Shown here one piece after another: positions 45,641 through 57,722 of a DNA stretch of 64,000 nucleotides. Within the stretch, counting starts at the first letter, position 1. Each line of letters opens with the position of its first letter. Below the pieces are notes generated by a model that did no database searches, had not been told where the DNA came from, and worked only from the letters and a program-made list of their open reading frames with translations. Made by a program: the position numbers and the translations under genes. The stretch comes from Bisporella sp. PMI_857 (lineage: Eukaryota > Ascomycota > Leotiomycetes > Helotiales > Helotiaceae), in contig JAJSPD010000016.1 of NCBI GenBank assembly GCA_021307315.1, forward strand, positions 558,001 through 622,000, written 5' to 3'.

Positions 45641-47369
45641 TTTTTACAAGATAAATAAAATGATTTGCTTTTTAAGCCACTGTTTATGAAATAGAGTCCA
45701 TTTTGCAAGGACTAGCGTGAACTTAACTTGACTTATCACCACAGGGCATCGTATTAGGCTGAAGCTGGCCTGGATAAATTACTCATAAGTGCGTATGCTC
45801 CGATTATCGTTGACCGAGATCTGTCCAGAATGCTTAATATCTTTAGGCAATTGGAATTCCGGACTGTAAGTATCGTATTTAACCATAGTGTGAGACTTTC
45901 TGATAGTCCTGCTGTCATAGCACCATACAGGCAGGCGATATTAAGGGCTGGGATGACAATTACAACAAGGACTTCTTATGGCCTTGTTAGTTTCAAGTAT
46001 ACCCGGCGCTATTACACCCAACCCATCTGTAACTGTCACTTAAGTCTACTGTCAACATACGTCCGCGAAATGAGGATTAGCCTGGCCCCACTCCCTTTTG
46101 GAAAATTAATTTTTATTCAATGTTTCCATTCATGCCATTGCACCTACGCTGAAATCAGACTGTGCACTTCATTTCTCGTACTAGATGCACCTCGCATGCC
46201 TTCAATCTACACCCTTTATTCTTCATATACCTTGATGTAACAGAAACAACGATACTAGAACGCTACAGAGTACTTCCTATTATCTAGTATCGAGCAGCTA
46301 GTTTTGCGGTATCTGTACTCGCCATGGAATTATGCTGCTAGAAAAAATAATTGAAACTTAGATTCATTATCTATCTGACCATATATTTTTATTCTCAAAT
46401 ATGCTCATAGAAAAGCTGGTCATTTCAAGTTATCAACCAGTTTGTAAATTAAATTACATTCATTTTAGGCCAGTCCATACATAGCCCACTGTTGAAATAT
46501 AGCTCGTTATTAAGGTAATAGTGCCCTTCTTTGATATGTATTTGCGGTATGTTTCCAGGTGTCTTTGTTTCGTGATATTAGGATTTACATCCTTGAACAT
46601 GCCAATATAGGTTCTACTCTGTCTTTTGTTGGTAGGGTAATCATCGGATCATGTCGCTTTCCAGGCTTTTCAAGGCCAGCCGCCATCTGGCGCCTTGGGG
46701 ACATCTTCATTCTCCGTCACTGAGTCTTACTTTTATTGTAGTTATGAAGGTAGAATACTGGTTGTGGTTGGTCAGTGCCTTGACACCACTAGGATAGATG
46801 ATTGTACTAGTCATCTATGCTACAGCTACTAGGGCGATTTCGAAATGTTGGAGCAGACGTAAGTTAGAAATATTAGTAGCAGCTTCAGCTCCGCTCGCAT
46901 TAAATCGAAAAGGTAGCAAATTTAAACGAAGACAAACCAATGTGAGCATAAATTTGGAGGGGGAACTAGAAACAAATATGGTTGCTGTTCTTGTGAAGCG
47001 CCGACACTTTGTATACTTTATAGAAATTGAACCAAAGATGTTAGATAGTTGAAATACAATTATTCATTAAAAGCCAATTTTATTATATTCCCTTTCCCCT
47101 ATACTTAGCAACAGCATCTACCTAACATTTAGTTATTTAGTCTTGATTCAGTTATGCCTTTATATAAAGTAGTCTTAAGGCAGAATTCATTAATAAAACT
47201 AGCGACAAGAAGTAAGCACCGTAGGTATTATAACTGAAATTAGAAGTAGAAATCAAAACTTAAGTTTGGCCAAGTCTTAAGGAACCTTCTGAGGCTTTTT
47301 GCCCTATTATCCTGTTAGCACACCCCTTGCACCATACTGATCCTTCTGAATTCCCTGTGATAATACACT
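45641..47369. other. AT-rich gene-poor stretch
   Basis: No gene is supported. Frames at 45830-46240 and 46798-47052 have erratic composition and no family match. AT content is visibly high from about 46240 on. Confidence 0.45.
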
Positions 47370-47510
47370 ATGCATCGAATAACCCAGTACTTTGCAATTG
47401 CTATATGGTTGATAGTTCTCGTACATGGTGACGTATCATATACGAATCTTCAGAGAGTAGGTAAAGGTAATTTACAAACTCATAGTGCTCAATCTCCAGC
47501 TGTAGGGTGA
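47370..47510 (+). CDS. Possible small secreted peptide
   Basis: ATG 47370 to TGA 47510 encodes 46 aa beginning MHRITQYFAIAIWLIVLVHG, a plausible signal peptide, followed by a short hydrophilic tail. It sits in an AT-rich desert. GTAGGT and GTAAAG sequences just after the signal part could be splice donors, so this may be only a first exon. There is no Cys-rich core and no known family, and chance is a real alternative. Confidence 0.2.
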   Translation: MHRITQYFAIAIWLIVLVHGDVSYTNLQRVGKGNLQTHSAQSPAVG

Positions 47511-48609
47511 GCAAGATGAGTTACTATCGCAAGGTGGATTGAAACAGATATAGATCAACCTATAGCCCGGCTCCCAGTCTGTGAATGAACACAAACTGTG
47601 GAGGAGCTGAGTACTAGATCTGCAATAGCAAATCCGATATGGTTAGATGTAATCTTGCGCACTTGTCATCCTTGTACCCGATAAAGCATGCATTTAAAAT
47701 GTGCATATCCTAGAGTATGGAAGGGGCACTTACCTATGTGATCTGGTTGGGCCATCGTTTGCTCTCGGGTCGGGGTCATATATATCGGTCTTCTTCTTTA
47801 CCATCAGCCTATTCCATCTCAAATTTTACAACCAGATCACAAACACTTTTTGTCTAACACACTATTTGTAACTAATACCTGGAACACCAAAATATTGACA
47901 AGCTGATTGGCTCAAGCCCCGCCAAAAGCTCCGCTATATCCATATTATAAACACTCTCATTGGCTATTAGCTCCTCGCTTCAACATTTGCTAAATAGAAG
48001 CATCCGTGTAAAATGGAAGAGATGAGGAACAGTTAGAATTCCTTCCTAATATAGAACCTTAAGATCCACCCTCTTTCGTTTGACAGAGTTATTTCAATAC
48101 ATGAGAGGATGGCTTTCTGACTTGGTAGAAGTCCAGAGCACCCTGATGTCACAGTTTAGAAACGAGCTGAAAAGGTCGTTCTAATTGAGGAAAAGGGGTT
48201 CGCTTATCTCAAACTAACCTAATCTAGTTAAGCCGCTTCACCTTCCATAAAGCGCCTCTTCTCAACAACTTCTTCTCCCGAGAGCTCACTTCCATCAATT
48301 CAGCCAGACGGTTAGTCATCTCCGCAACTATTATAACCATGTTGCCAAGGGAGATCTATATTCCCTTTAAAAGTCATGCCGTACTTGTGGTTCTCTCGGC
48401 ACAGGAGGAGTTAAAGCTTGCGAAGGCACAAAGGCGAGAATGCGGATCACACAGGGAAAAGATCAGACTGACAGTCTCCTTAAAGTTCTAAGTAGTGCTA
48501 GCTAAATTCTTTCAATATAGCACGGCTTGAGTCCAGCCACGCAAGTGCAGTGTGGTAGCGAGGAAGCATGGTGATTAGCTCTACTGTCCGTGACAAACAA
48601 GCTAATAAC
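47511..48609. other. Gene-poor stretch
   Basis: No coding frame with protein-like composition. Relic sequence is likely. Confidence 0.4.
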
Positions 48610-49244
48610 TTAAATCTTGGGTTCACTATGATTATAAACTATACTAAAACTTGTTATCAATCGCCCTCCATCAACAATCTTAGTCAGATTAGTGACATGC
48701 TTGAAATCTTCCCACGCAACCTCAACGCCATTTAATGCGACAATGCCTTCCGACGAATAGTTTTAGGACTTGACTCTGCCAAGCACGAATGGTCTTTGGG
48801 TCTCAACTTGCCCTGGTATTGGAATGCTCCGTGCTGCAACGGCCTCCATAGGCCCGTCAGGCAATGTAAGGCTTCCTTCGCCTCAGCGGGGACGCCAGCC
48901 TCATTGCGCATAATGATCTGAGTTTCTGGGGAAGTCTTTCGTATGGATTCTGTGATGTTAGGATTTTTGGCTCCACCACGGTACATATATAAGTTAGCTA
49001 ACCGACTGTGCTCCCTTGGCAGGTATCAACAGAAGTGCTCTACCTCTGCTTGTGCCATGATGCAGGTAACGGTGGTGACGATGTCTTCAGGTGACAGACC
49101 AATATTCTCTTTATTCCCAATGAGATTATGAGCAATGGTATCGGGAGATTTCTTAACCCGTCGTGTCAGGTGGCCCGCGAAATAAAGATGTGTTGCGAAG
49201 GTTTCATCGGCCATATCCTGAAGGTATGAAGTAAACAGTGGCAA
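48610..49244 (-). pseudogene. Unassigned decayed gene
   Basis: A minus-strand frame from 49244 reads FTSYLQDMADETFATHLYFA, IGLSPEDIVTTVTCIMAQAE, then TGA at 49026-49028, and resumes in the same frame with YLPREHSRLANLYMYRGGAK and TSPETQIIMRNEAGVPAEAK. Around 48850 the readable frame shifts to one containing PMEAVAARSIPIPGQVETQR and, after a TAA, GIVALNGVEVAWEDFKHVTN down to a stop at 48610-48612. So one TGA, one frameshift and one TAA separate coherent blocks. I considered a cytochrome P450 I-helix for the IVTTVTCIM segment, but the AGxxT motif is missing, so I do not assign a family. Confidence 0.45.
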
Positions 49245-50950
49245 CGCCTCCTCTCTTCGGTATGCTTGACGCTTCTTCGGGTAGTGCAGAACTAGTGGGC
49301 CAAAAAAGCCAATTAAAGGTGCGCTTTGTCTCTAACTGCCTGATTAGAGATCCGAGGTCTGTCGCTATTGCAGTGCCTCTCCGAGATGCAAACGTCTCTC
49401 GGTCTTAGTAAGGGCATATTATGTCAAGCCCACCTCCGGCATGCTGAAAATCTAATCATCTAGTCATGGGAGCTAAATAACAACGATAGAGTAATGGCTA
49501 ATTTCATGCTTTTGGACAATCAGTTTCATGGATTGTAGCTTGCTCCGAAGCAACAAGGCATATATACTGCAGTCAAGACGAAGCTATTGATGTACATTCT
49601 CAGACACTAACTGCCAATACTCTCAAGTCCAAGCGATGTACATCTAATGTAAAAGATATATACCAGTTGGTGAAGGCTGTACTGACAGTCAAGGCTCCAG
49701 AGAACCGGTCCTAATGAACCAGGACATAAATAGTGATGGAAGAAAATGGGTCCATAGAACTAGAATACTCCACAAATCCGATACTAAACTTCCAAAGGGG
49801 GGGAAGGGGGAAGGGAGAAATAGTTTAGAATTCATGGTAAATTTATCGGACCATTCTGTACTTCCCCAGATTGCCTATGTATAATCATGCATGGAGACAT
49901 AAGACTTCGAACCCAAACTTAGAGGTAATGGCATTTCCATGAGTTACTTTCGCCAGATGTCATGCCAGTGTCGAACACCCATGTTTCAGCTCAATTGTTC
50001 TAATCCTTACTCCTCTCATTCCTTGTTTCTCTCCAGAGTTTATACATACAGCAAATGAACAAATTATAGCTCGAACAAAGAAAGGTGATTCATTCCGTAG
50101 TCCCCCAAAGCGACTATCTAGTCTTCACTCCCCGTTGTACTGCTCTGCAAGGAATATCTCGCACACTTGCTATTTAGGATGTTGCGAGCTACATTAGCGA
50201 AAGCTGCCTAAGATGGCGTTCTCGGCGTTCTCGGTGGCCTCACCCCTTCTCCCACCTTTTGCATCGTCTGTTTTTGTTTACTATTCTTTTACGTCAATCA
50301 TTCCATGGCTTCACAGTGTACGAAAGATATATATCTCTAGAAATGGACGAGACAACTTTTGGAAGTATGTCCTCCAATGGTTTTCGTTCATGGACGAAAC
50401 GAAGTATGAAAATTGGCCATGTAATCAAGCCAGAAGCTTCCCTTTATCGCCAGCATCCCCCCATCCTACTAGTAAGACTCTATTAGGTAATTCACCGCAA
50501 TCTGGTTGCATTATCAAATACTGCGTGTAAAGGAATCGGCAAAGTTGTCTACATGAGCATATTAGTATTTTGGTTTAGGTACAGGTTCTTCATCCTAGGA
50601 AAAATAAGGCTCGTCAACACATTTGCTTCATCATAATTGTGGTCTTCCTGAACTCCAATTTGCACTTGACCAATAGTTTTATTGGCCATCACATTCTGAA
50701 AGACTAGTGGTGTTCTGAAGTGCCATCGGCTAAGGAGGGAAAACAACCCTAATAGTATCCGGATATCGGGTAAAATGTTCATCCAGATATCGACACAATT
50801 TACCAGTTGCCGATCAGCTGTAGAACCTGGGGTGAAATTGTTGCACATTTAAACCTTGAAAATCTATTGAGTATTTGATTCCGTCTTCTCTCGACATATT
50901 CATTATACTGAATTTTTTCTTGGTCCATCACCCACACACCCGCTCCCAAA
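49245..50950. other. Gene-poor stretch
   Basis: No supported gene. Two plus-strand frames at 50213-50530 overlap each other and a minus-strand frame of 99 codons lies at 50549-50848; each could be a relic exon but none has a recognisable motif. It contains a G-rich tract at 49797-49815, listed separately. The end of the interval is the promoter of the secreted protein gene. Confidence 0.4.
49797..49815 (+). other. G-quadruplex-type tract
   Basis: Seven G, AA, five G, AA, three G: this satisfies four G3 tracts with loops of one to two bases, the simplest G4 pattern, in otherwise AT-rich DNA. No gene is adjacent. Confidence 0.6.
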
Positions 50951-51604
50951 ATGGGTCTGCGAAGCTTCTACTCCTTAGGAACCATTATTCTCGCCTTAGC
51001 ATCTATTACAATTCAATCGCCATTACAATGGAGGAGCCCGAGAGAGCTGAAACAACCAAATGGCATAATGGGTGGGGATAAAAGTCGAATTGATCAGGAT
51101 CCGGTGCATGCAGGTATCTCTGCCTCAATACCAGTTCCATTTCTGCAACTTATAGAATCAGGACGACGCGGCACTATCAATAGACGCATTCAGAAGCATG
51201 AACCGACATTGACTACAATCAATGACTGTGTCAGAGCAGCCTGCCTCAGTACGTCACCAACCGCAACCTCAACCGCAGCCACATCTGTTCCAACAAAAGT
51301 TGACCCAAAGTGTGACGTTGCTGGTTACCCCGCAGAATATTATCGGCAACGGCTCTGGGGAAGTACTGCTACTCCTGATGTGCTCGCTTGTCAGTTAGGA
51401 TGCATGTACCGCACGCCATGCCAGTCATACTCGTTTCGACAATCCTCGCAGCCAAATGACAATGTCACAAATTGTGACTTCTATGCTGCAACTTTTGATG
51501 AGAGAAATATGTTCGTGAAGAAGGACGCCAGTAGTCCTTACAGGTTTTCGGATAAGTATCCGATGGACGGGAGTAATTATTGTTATGGAGATCACCAGCT
51601 TTGA
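50951..51604 (+). CDS. Secreted Cys-containing protein, PAN/apple-like C-terminus
   Basis: Intronless, 217 aa. Residues 1-22 form a signal peptide (YSLGTIILALASITIQS). A variable basic middle region follows, then a Thr/Ala-rich linker (TSPTATSTAATSVPT). The C-terminal part of about 100 residues has six or more Cys with the pattern CDVAGYP, ACQLGCMYRTPCQSYSFRQ, NCDFYAATFDERNMF and NYCYGD. Such spacing is seen in short apple/PAN-like modules of secreted ascomycete proteins, but I assign it only loosely. It is open over its full length in a neighbourhood of broken genes, which argues that it is under selection. It could be an effector or wall protein. Confidence 0.6.
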   Translation: MGLRSFYSLGTIILALASITIQSPLQWRSPRELKQPNGIMGGDKSRIDQDPVHAGISASIPVPFLQLIESGRRGTINRRIQKHEPTLTTINDCVRAACLSTSPTATSTAATSVPTKVDPKCDVAGYPAEYYRQRLWGSTATPDVLACQLGCMYRTPCQSYSFRQSSQPNDNVTNCDFYAATFDERNMFVKKDASSPYRFSDKYPMDGSNYCYGDHQL

Positions 51605-52917
51605 ATGTTTGATATGCGGTTGCTTATCACCCCATTTAATCATTTTTAATGCACATCATGCAGGGAGAAAATTTTCTTTCATATTGGCACAGCGAAAGCA
51701 GTGGTTGAAATAGATCAATTTGTAGTCATAGAAATCGGACATAGAAATCTTCCTCTTAATAGTACTATTCGATGGGCCTGAGGTTGTGATTAGAGGCTAT
51801 TCAATTGCTTATTGAACATGATGCATCTTCAGAGACTTGGGTAGTAGTGTTGCCTGATGGTGATGGATGATCTCATGCTTATAGTTATGATTCCTGTGTT
51901 TTTGATTCTCGGTGTTGATTTGCAATGGGTGAAATGCGCCTCACCCATACGAACACTCAAATCGCTACTTCATTAAACGCGTTTCTTTAATATTGAGTTT
52001 TATTACTTGGAAACTTATGCATTATCTTGAGATCAGACAGACTTTAGGCTTGGTTATTTCTGTAGCTGGTCAAATAACTTCAGAATTTAGATTATAATCA
52101 TGTGATAAATATCGATCTGGGACAAAAGCAAAATCCGTTCTTTAAGATCCATATGTAAGGTTCGCCCTGAAAGATACATATAAAATCATCTACAGCACGA
52201 GCTGCCTTCATGGTAAACCAGATAAACATATGGTGGCGACGAGGTCCGGGATTGATCCAGGGTCATTCAGAAAGTCAATAAACACCTCTATATAGTAACT
52301 ATGTATACATGAAATGCTCTGCAAACAGCACAAGCACTAAACTTTAGTAAATCGGAATCAATTCATAAGACTGGAGTTTGCAAATTGTTGTTAGAAGACA
52401 CTTTCTGTATGAGTTACTTACTGATGCCCTCGTCTACTAAGAATCATAGCGTATTATATTAAGAAATCAAACATACCGTTCACGAAAAGAACAGAGAAAG
52501 TTTGCAGCGTGCCCAATCAGCTAACTGTGACATATATTATGCGTTTCTTGTTCAAGCATGTGGGGAAATTAAAAGATGAATAGCTTAACAGTTTGCCTGG
52601 CTCAATATAGTTCTCTAAGACACCTCTATATTTGGTGGGAAAGCTGAACGCTGACTCTTGAGAATAAATTGAGCTGCTTGGTCCAGAACAGAAATTCTGC
52701 GAAAGAAACTATGAGGGAGCTTCGGATTCCCGGAGCAGTTTAGATAATTGATTTTGGAGGCACGTTTGATCCACAAATTTATCAAGATTATGCATATCAC
52801 TAAGAATATCAAGGTCAAATAAAGTTGCGGAGGCATCGTGGCCTCTAGAATCGCCAGCTAAAAGCTCCGCAAATAAGCCTATTTGGCAATGCTTCTCATG
52901 CGCTTCAGTAGTGGTTC
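51605..52917. other. AT-rich gene-poor stretch
   Basis: The 3' flank of the secreted protein gene is followed by AT-rich DNA. A minus-strand frame of 73 codons at 52615-52836 begins with a hydrophobic segment (LYLTLIFLVICIILINLWI) and may be a membrane-anchor exon, but nothing nearby joins to it convincingly. Confidence 0.35.
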
Positions 52918-53409
52918 CTAAATTAGCTCCAAATCTCCATTGCGAGACAGAGTTCTCCGGAGGCTTCCATAATTATTCCGATTAGTCGAACCCCTAGGTA
53001 TAGATTTGTGACACGGTTGCTGAGAAGAAGCTTCGTAGTCTCCAAAGTTCATGCCCATCGATTCGGAGCCAATCTTATCGTCTTCAGACTCTAGATCCAT
53101 TGATGCGGAGCCATTCTCACTCTCTGCCCCATCGGTATATTCTATTCTATATTCCCGATTTGATGCGAGGTTGGCTTCGTGGAAGACAGTGGTATTATGA
53201 TTTGGAGAATATATTGATTCCATACTTATGCTTAAGCCACCATTGGGACGATGTTCCTCGACGTCTCTTGTGGAAACACACCTCTGCACTTGGGAATCTG
53301 TAAATATCAAGTCAGCATCGTTTTTGGCTCCGTGATGGCTCAGCGAGTGAAGGCTTGAAGAAGAACTGATGGTGGGCGATGTGGGGGCTTGACTGCCACT
53401 GCTCTCCAT
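52918..53409 (-). CDS. Hypothetical low-complexity protein, uncertain
   Basis: A minus-strand frame with ATG at 53409, 163 aa, stays open to 53463 upstream. It is Ser-rich at the start (PTISSSSSLHSLSHH) and acidic in the middle (SASMDLESEDDKIGSES), with no domain. It may be one exon of a larger gene, with a basic-acidic block at 53906-54229 on the same strand as another exon. Unassigned. Confidence 0.3.
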   Translation of the reverse strand: MESSGSQAPTSPTISSSSSLHSLSHHGAKNDADLIFTDSQVQRCVSTRDVEEHRPNGGLSISMESIYSPNHNTTVFHEANLASNREYRIEYTDGAESENGSASMDLESEDDKIGSESMGMNFGDYEASSQQPCHKSIPRGSTNRNNYGSLRRTLSRNGDLELI

Positions 53410-54073
53410 AATATACGGAGGCTTTCGCGCTTTATAGATGTTAACTTTCTCGGCTAAAGTCACTGGCCTCAGGCGTAGTAATGGTCCCTTTGAGACCTGT
53501 ACTCAATGCAAATAAATTACCATGCAGCCCAGCGACTCTATACTCCAAGGGCCCAGGATATCTGCCGCTACTTCTGACAGTAGAGCCCTTCCCAGGTCGA
53601 TAATTACGCAATGTTGAAGGTTCTATTCCGTTTGGAGGGGAACAGATTGGTCTCGTAGACTCTGCGAGTGAGGAGCTCCTATTTATATTTGTTTGAAATC
53701 ATGGCACACGTTGTATACCTTGTACAGCTCTTATGCCCCGAGCCAAAGATGAGGTAACCTTAGTGTTGGTCATTCTTAGTTTAGCCAATCGAGCGGCTAC
53801 ATTGCCTCGAAAATTTGATTGATATTCCTCCCACGCACAATCTGAGATACCATTATGTGTTGTTGATATTCTATGGCTATCATTAGTTTTATTTCTCTAT
53901 TCTGTTTATTTGGATTTATCCCAGGCCCTGGAGCCGGGCCTCTCCCCTCTAGGCATTTTGGGAATATTTGGTTGATTGTACTCCATCACGTCCGTGTCAT
54001 TCAGACTTAGCTCCAAGGTAGAGCGGCTAGTATGGTCGACTGAAACCGCATCGCCTTTGCTTGATAGACTCAC
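53410..54073. other. Unresolved spacer
   Basis: The interval contains a minus-strand frame (53906-54229) with LVYGIILAWFKKL at its start and an acidic/Ser-rich rest; it overlaps the start of the plus-strand relic at 54074, so at most one is real. Nothing else is supported. Confidence 0.3.
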
Positions 54074-56688
54074 ATGGACGTCATCACTCATGGGCTTGGA
54101 AGGGTGCTGGAGAGAAGCACAGGCGCGCTGATGTCCTTGAGTGACTGGATCGTGGCAAGTAGACTTCGTATTCATTTTGGCGAGCTTCTTGAACCACGCA
54201 AGGATGATCCCATATACGAGAAGCAACACCTCCTCAGTCTATATTGTACAGGTTCGGTGCATCTGACAATAGAACTCCCGAATGTCAGCGATGATACAAA
54301 TGACCTGGATGTCAGGTTGAAGAATTTAATATTACAGCTTGGTGTCATCCGGGTAATGGTCGATCGTTTTGACTACCCTAATGAATATCCATCCCCTCGG
54401 TCCTCCAAGTCCTATATTTCTAAGGATATCACAATGGATCTATTTCTTTTTTTCATTCGTGATGTCGTTCATCCCAAAATGACAAATAACGAATATTCGA
54501 GAATGACCAATCGTCCTCCTTTGGCAGAATTCACCTACATTTTGGAAATATCTCCAGAAACTGCACAGATGGCTAATGATTCAAACCTTTCGGCTTCCTT
54601 TATGCCAATTGAAGCTAGCCCGTACCGCAAAAAATTGATTTTGGGGATTCTCGAGCAAGATAAAGACCAAGGACACTATCAATCTCGCCCAAACGGTGAT
54701 ACAGTTAACGTATCCAATCAACGCCAGAATGAGAGCCCTGGAATACCCTTTCCTAAAGAAGCCCCACTGAACGCAGAAGGTAATTGCTACAAACGTAGCA
54801 CTGACCAAAAATAGGCCTGAGTAAGTTATCTATCTTTATAGCAGTTGCATTTCCCACAATGCCATTCTTGGATATCCTAGATGCACACATCACTAACTGC
54901 AATAGATCGTCTTTCGTTCGCATTCCCATAATCAAAAATGGCGTCCAATGCATTTTGGATATCATCAAGTGGCAGCTTCGTACGGTTAGTACGAAGATTA
55001 AGGAGTATATAAACCTTCAGCAGCGCCCCAGTCAAGAAGAAAAAGTGTTGGCAGACACGTTGTCTCCATCTGATCAGAGACAGAAGTATCCTGACATCCT
55101 GGTCAATTTTGATAGTCTGGTGATTTACCTTGGCACTCAAGGCTCTGATTGGAGCAGCAACGAGCAATAAAAGTGTTGGCTATGGAAAATAAAGCCTTTC
55201 TGGTCGGCCTCTGGTTGAATTGGATAACTGACCGGTCAACCTTGAAGGATATCCAACTTTCTCCCAGAGATGTCGTTGAAACGCAAATTGTAGGAATGTT
55301 TTTGACACGTTCGGATGTATACTGCATGCTTTAAAAAAGCAAGAGAAAATGGAAGTCTCAGTCCATCATGAGATTAGAAGAAGAGATGATGCAGGATTTA
55401 ATGAAAGGTAATTATTGACGCACTGCCTCCCGATTCAATAAGCATACATTAACAACTTAATAGATACACCGAAATCATTCCATATAGTGATGCCATTCTC
55501 CTTTTTACAGACTCGGAAAAATCTCAAAAAGAGCAATTGGAGCTTGGGATGGTTTGGCCAATGAAGGAACAACTCCTCCGCGCGGACTCCAAACAATTTG
55601 TAAATGCTCTAGACTATTGAACAGGGGACGGCGCAGATCCTATAAACCTAGCCACCTCAATTCCTGCTCCTGGATATTGCAAGGTCAACCACAAGTCTCT
55701 ATCACTTCCCCACCTTCTTTACAACGCTCTAAAAGACCAAGGAGATGTACTTGACCAGACATCAGATTGGGGCATGTTACTTCTAGCCTGGTATGAATGG
55801 TGCATACACCCCGCTGAAGCCTTGAACACCTTCAAGGCAGTTATTGGTTCCAAACAGATGAGGCAAGATGCTTTGGCTGTAGGAAGTGTCATCGGCGCTC
55901 CAACCGCATATATGGATATCCTTGGAAAATTTGACTGGGATACCTCTGTAGCTTGTACAAACAATTCTGGAGACAGTCATATTAATCTCACGATTCCAAA
56001 CCCACGTATCACCAACAACAAGAATTTGAAAGGAGCCACCAACAATTAAAGTCACCCTATATCTAATACTTCTGCTACAAATAGTCACTCAAACTTCGAT
56101 CTCCGCTATGGTGCAAGTCCCCCGCTACCCAACACACTTCCGCCTCCAACTGCCGAGGTACCTTCCGCCCGCAGAGGCGACAAGTCAAAAACAAATGAGA
56201 CAATTGCGCAAGTCTACTATGCCCCTATCAGAGAAAGTGTTCCAAGCAACTCCTTCGCCCATATCTTGAATGATAGCTACGATTGGGATGGCTCTCCTAA
56301 TGTTCTTTGTAAAGGCGAGGAAGAAAGCATGGCAGGTGACCCCTCCTCTAGCCATGTCTCAATCCCAATATGTACCAACAACGCCACCGCGACTTGCTCT
56401 ACACAGCATCAACAACTACAATTCGCGGCCAAACCCCAGAACTCACCCACTGTTGAAGCGACTGGAACACGTGGCAAGGCTGGAAGCGGCAACGCACGGC
56501 ACATGGAGGCAAGACTAAGAGGCGGACAAGACAGAATCCTACCGACCCAGTCTGAGTTAGTTCAGCGGCTCCATTTTGACACCCACATCCCCGGAATATA
56601 TCAAAATATTTCGGAAAATGAAAGTATAAAGGATCTTTATCGGGCCGTCCTGGAGCTCGAAAAACGGTTACAAAATCAACGGTATTAG
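54074..56688 (+). pseudogene. Large gene of unknown family, disrupted
   Basis: Starting at ATG 54074, the frame runs to 54776, splices a 62-nt intron (GTAATT donor, TTTATAG acceptor at 54838) and continues to about 55155. A one-base shift there and another at an A/T run near 55330 change frames, after which GFNER joins YTEIIPYSDAILLF across an intron (GTAATT, AATAG). The last part is one frame to 56688 with TGA at 55618-55620 and TAA at 56047-56049. Readable segments include DVRLKNLILQLGVIRVMVDR, MENKAFLVGLWLNWITD, SDWGMLLLAWYEWCIHP and SIKDLYRAVLELEKRLQNQ. No domain is recognised. Both nonsense codons fit Arg CGA and Gln CAA with C-to-T change, as in the other relics. Confidence 0.55.
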
Positions 56689-57722
56689 AGGCATAAAGAC
56701 TAAAGTGCTTATCAATCTCTATATGCAAGAGAGCTGTAGCCCTTGGTCAGCAGCGTCAATGATGGGAAGAAATCATAGCAGGAGCAGGGGCTATTGCGCA
56801 GATCCTTCGAGTCTTTTCAAAGAATTTGGGATTCTTTTTGAGAGAATTTTGTCAACGAACATACGAATTATTGGCTTATAATACGTTTTAGGTTAACATA
56901 GATAAAGTAACAATGGTGATGCGTTGTATATCTCGGTTTCTGCACTATGGTGTGCCAAAGTGAGATATGTGTCCTTGCATCTAAGAATAGTACAAACCGG
57001 CACCAGCCGCCTACCTTTAGACTTCAGTTCTATTATGTACTCGACACTGTATATTTACGAAGCTAAAACTCCCGTCGTTGTTGTCTCCTTGGTCGCCTGA
57101 AGCTATCAACGGGCTACTGCTGATTGCACAGCGAGCAGAACATCAGAGTGCTTCTGCTAGTTTGAGACAATGATAAATCGCCTAGGCACAAACCCAAGCA
57201 ACGTGCTGCTACGGACGTATTTTGTACTGGCATCCGTAACTTCTTGCTTACTACATTTGAAGCGGTGCCATGTTCTGACCAGATGCTTAGGAGTTTCTAG
57301 AGTGAGGGGTAAGCCCCTTTTTAAGCGAGCCCAAACGATAGATCGATCTTCTACGCCATATTAGGCGGGATCCACTCCAGATCACTTGGCTTGAGATCTT
57401 GCATATTGAGCAGCTCTACAACGGCTGCCGATGAATCACCTATTTTACGTATCTTCGTCCACCAATTCAATTGCGCAGACAGATAAACCGCAGCTCGGCT
57501 ACCGTAGCGGGTTCTTTTTGCGCTTTCGCTTGGAGCCGCCGAGGCTAAGCCGAATCGCAATGGGCAAAGCATCATTTGAACCGAGCCACTAAATCCCGCC
57601 TTTTACATGACACGGCAGATGATGAATGACAATAAATTCGTCCACAGCCATACATCAATGAAGCACCGTTAATTTTCCAGTCCTGATCGTCCAGCATAAC
57701 ACACACAACTTAATTTAGCACC
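56689..57722. other. Intergenic
   Basis: No supported gene. A minus-strand frame at 57351-57575 ends with a plausible segment (VVELLNMQDLKPSDLEWIPP), but no start, intron or family can be given. The final 150 bases are the promoter of the ACT-domain gene. Confidence 0.35.

Noticed and set aside
48732..49244. Cytochrome P450 relic (segment resembling an I-helix approach)
   Set aside because: The AGxxT oxygen-binding motif, ExxR and the Cys haem loop could not be found in any frame.
12535..56688. Alternative genetic code or programmed readthrough to explain the in-frame stops
   Set aside because: Intact genes in the same window terminate normally at TAA, TAG and TGA, and the relics also contain frameshifts. 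Mutation explains all cases.
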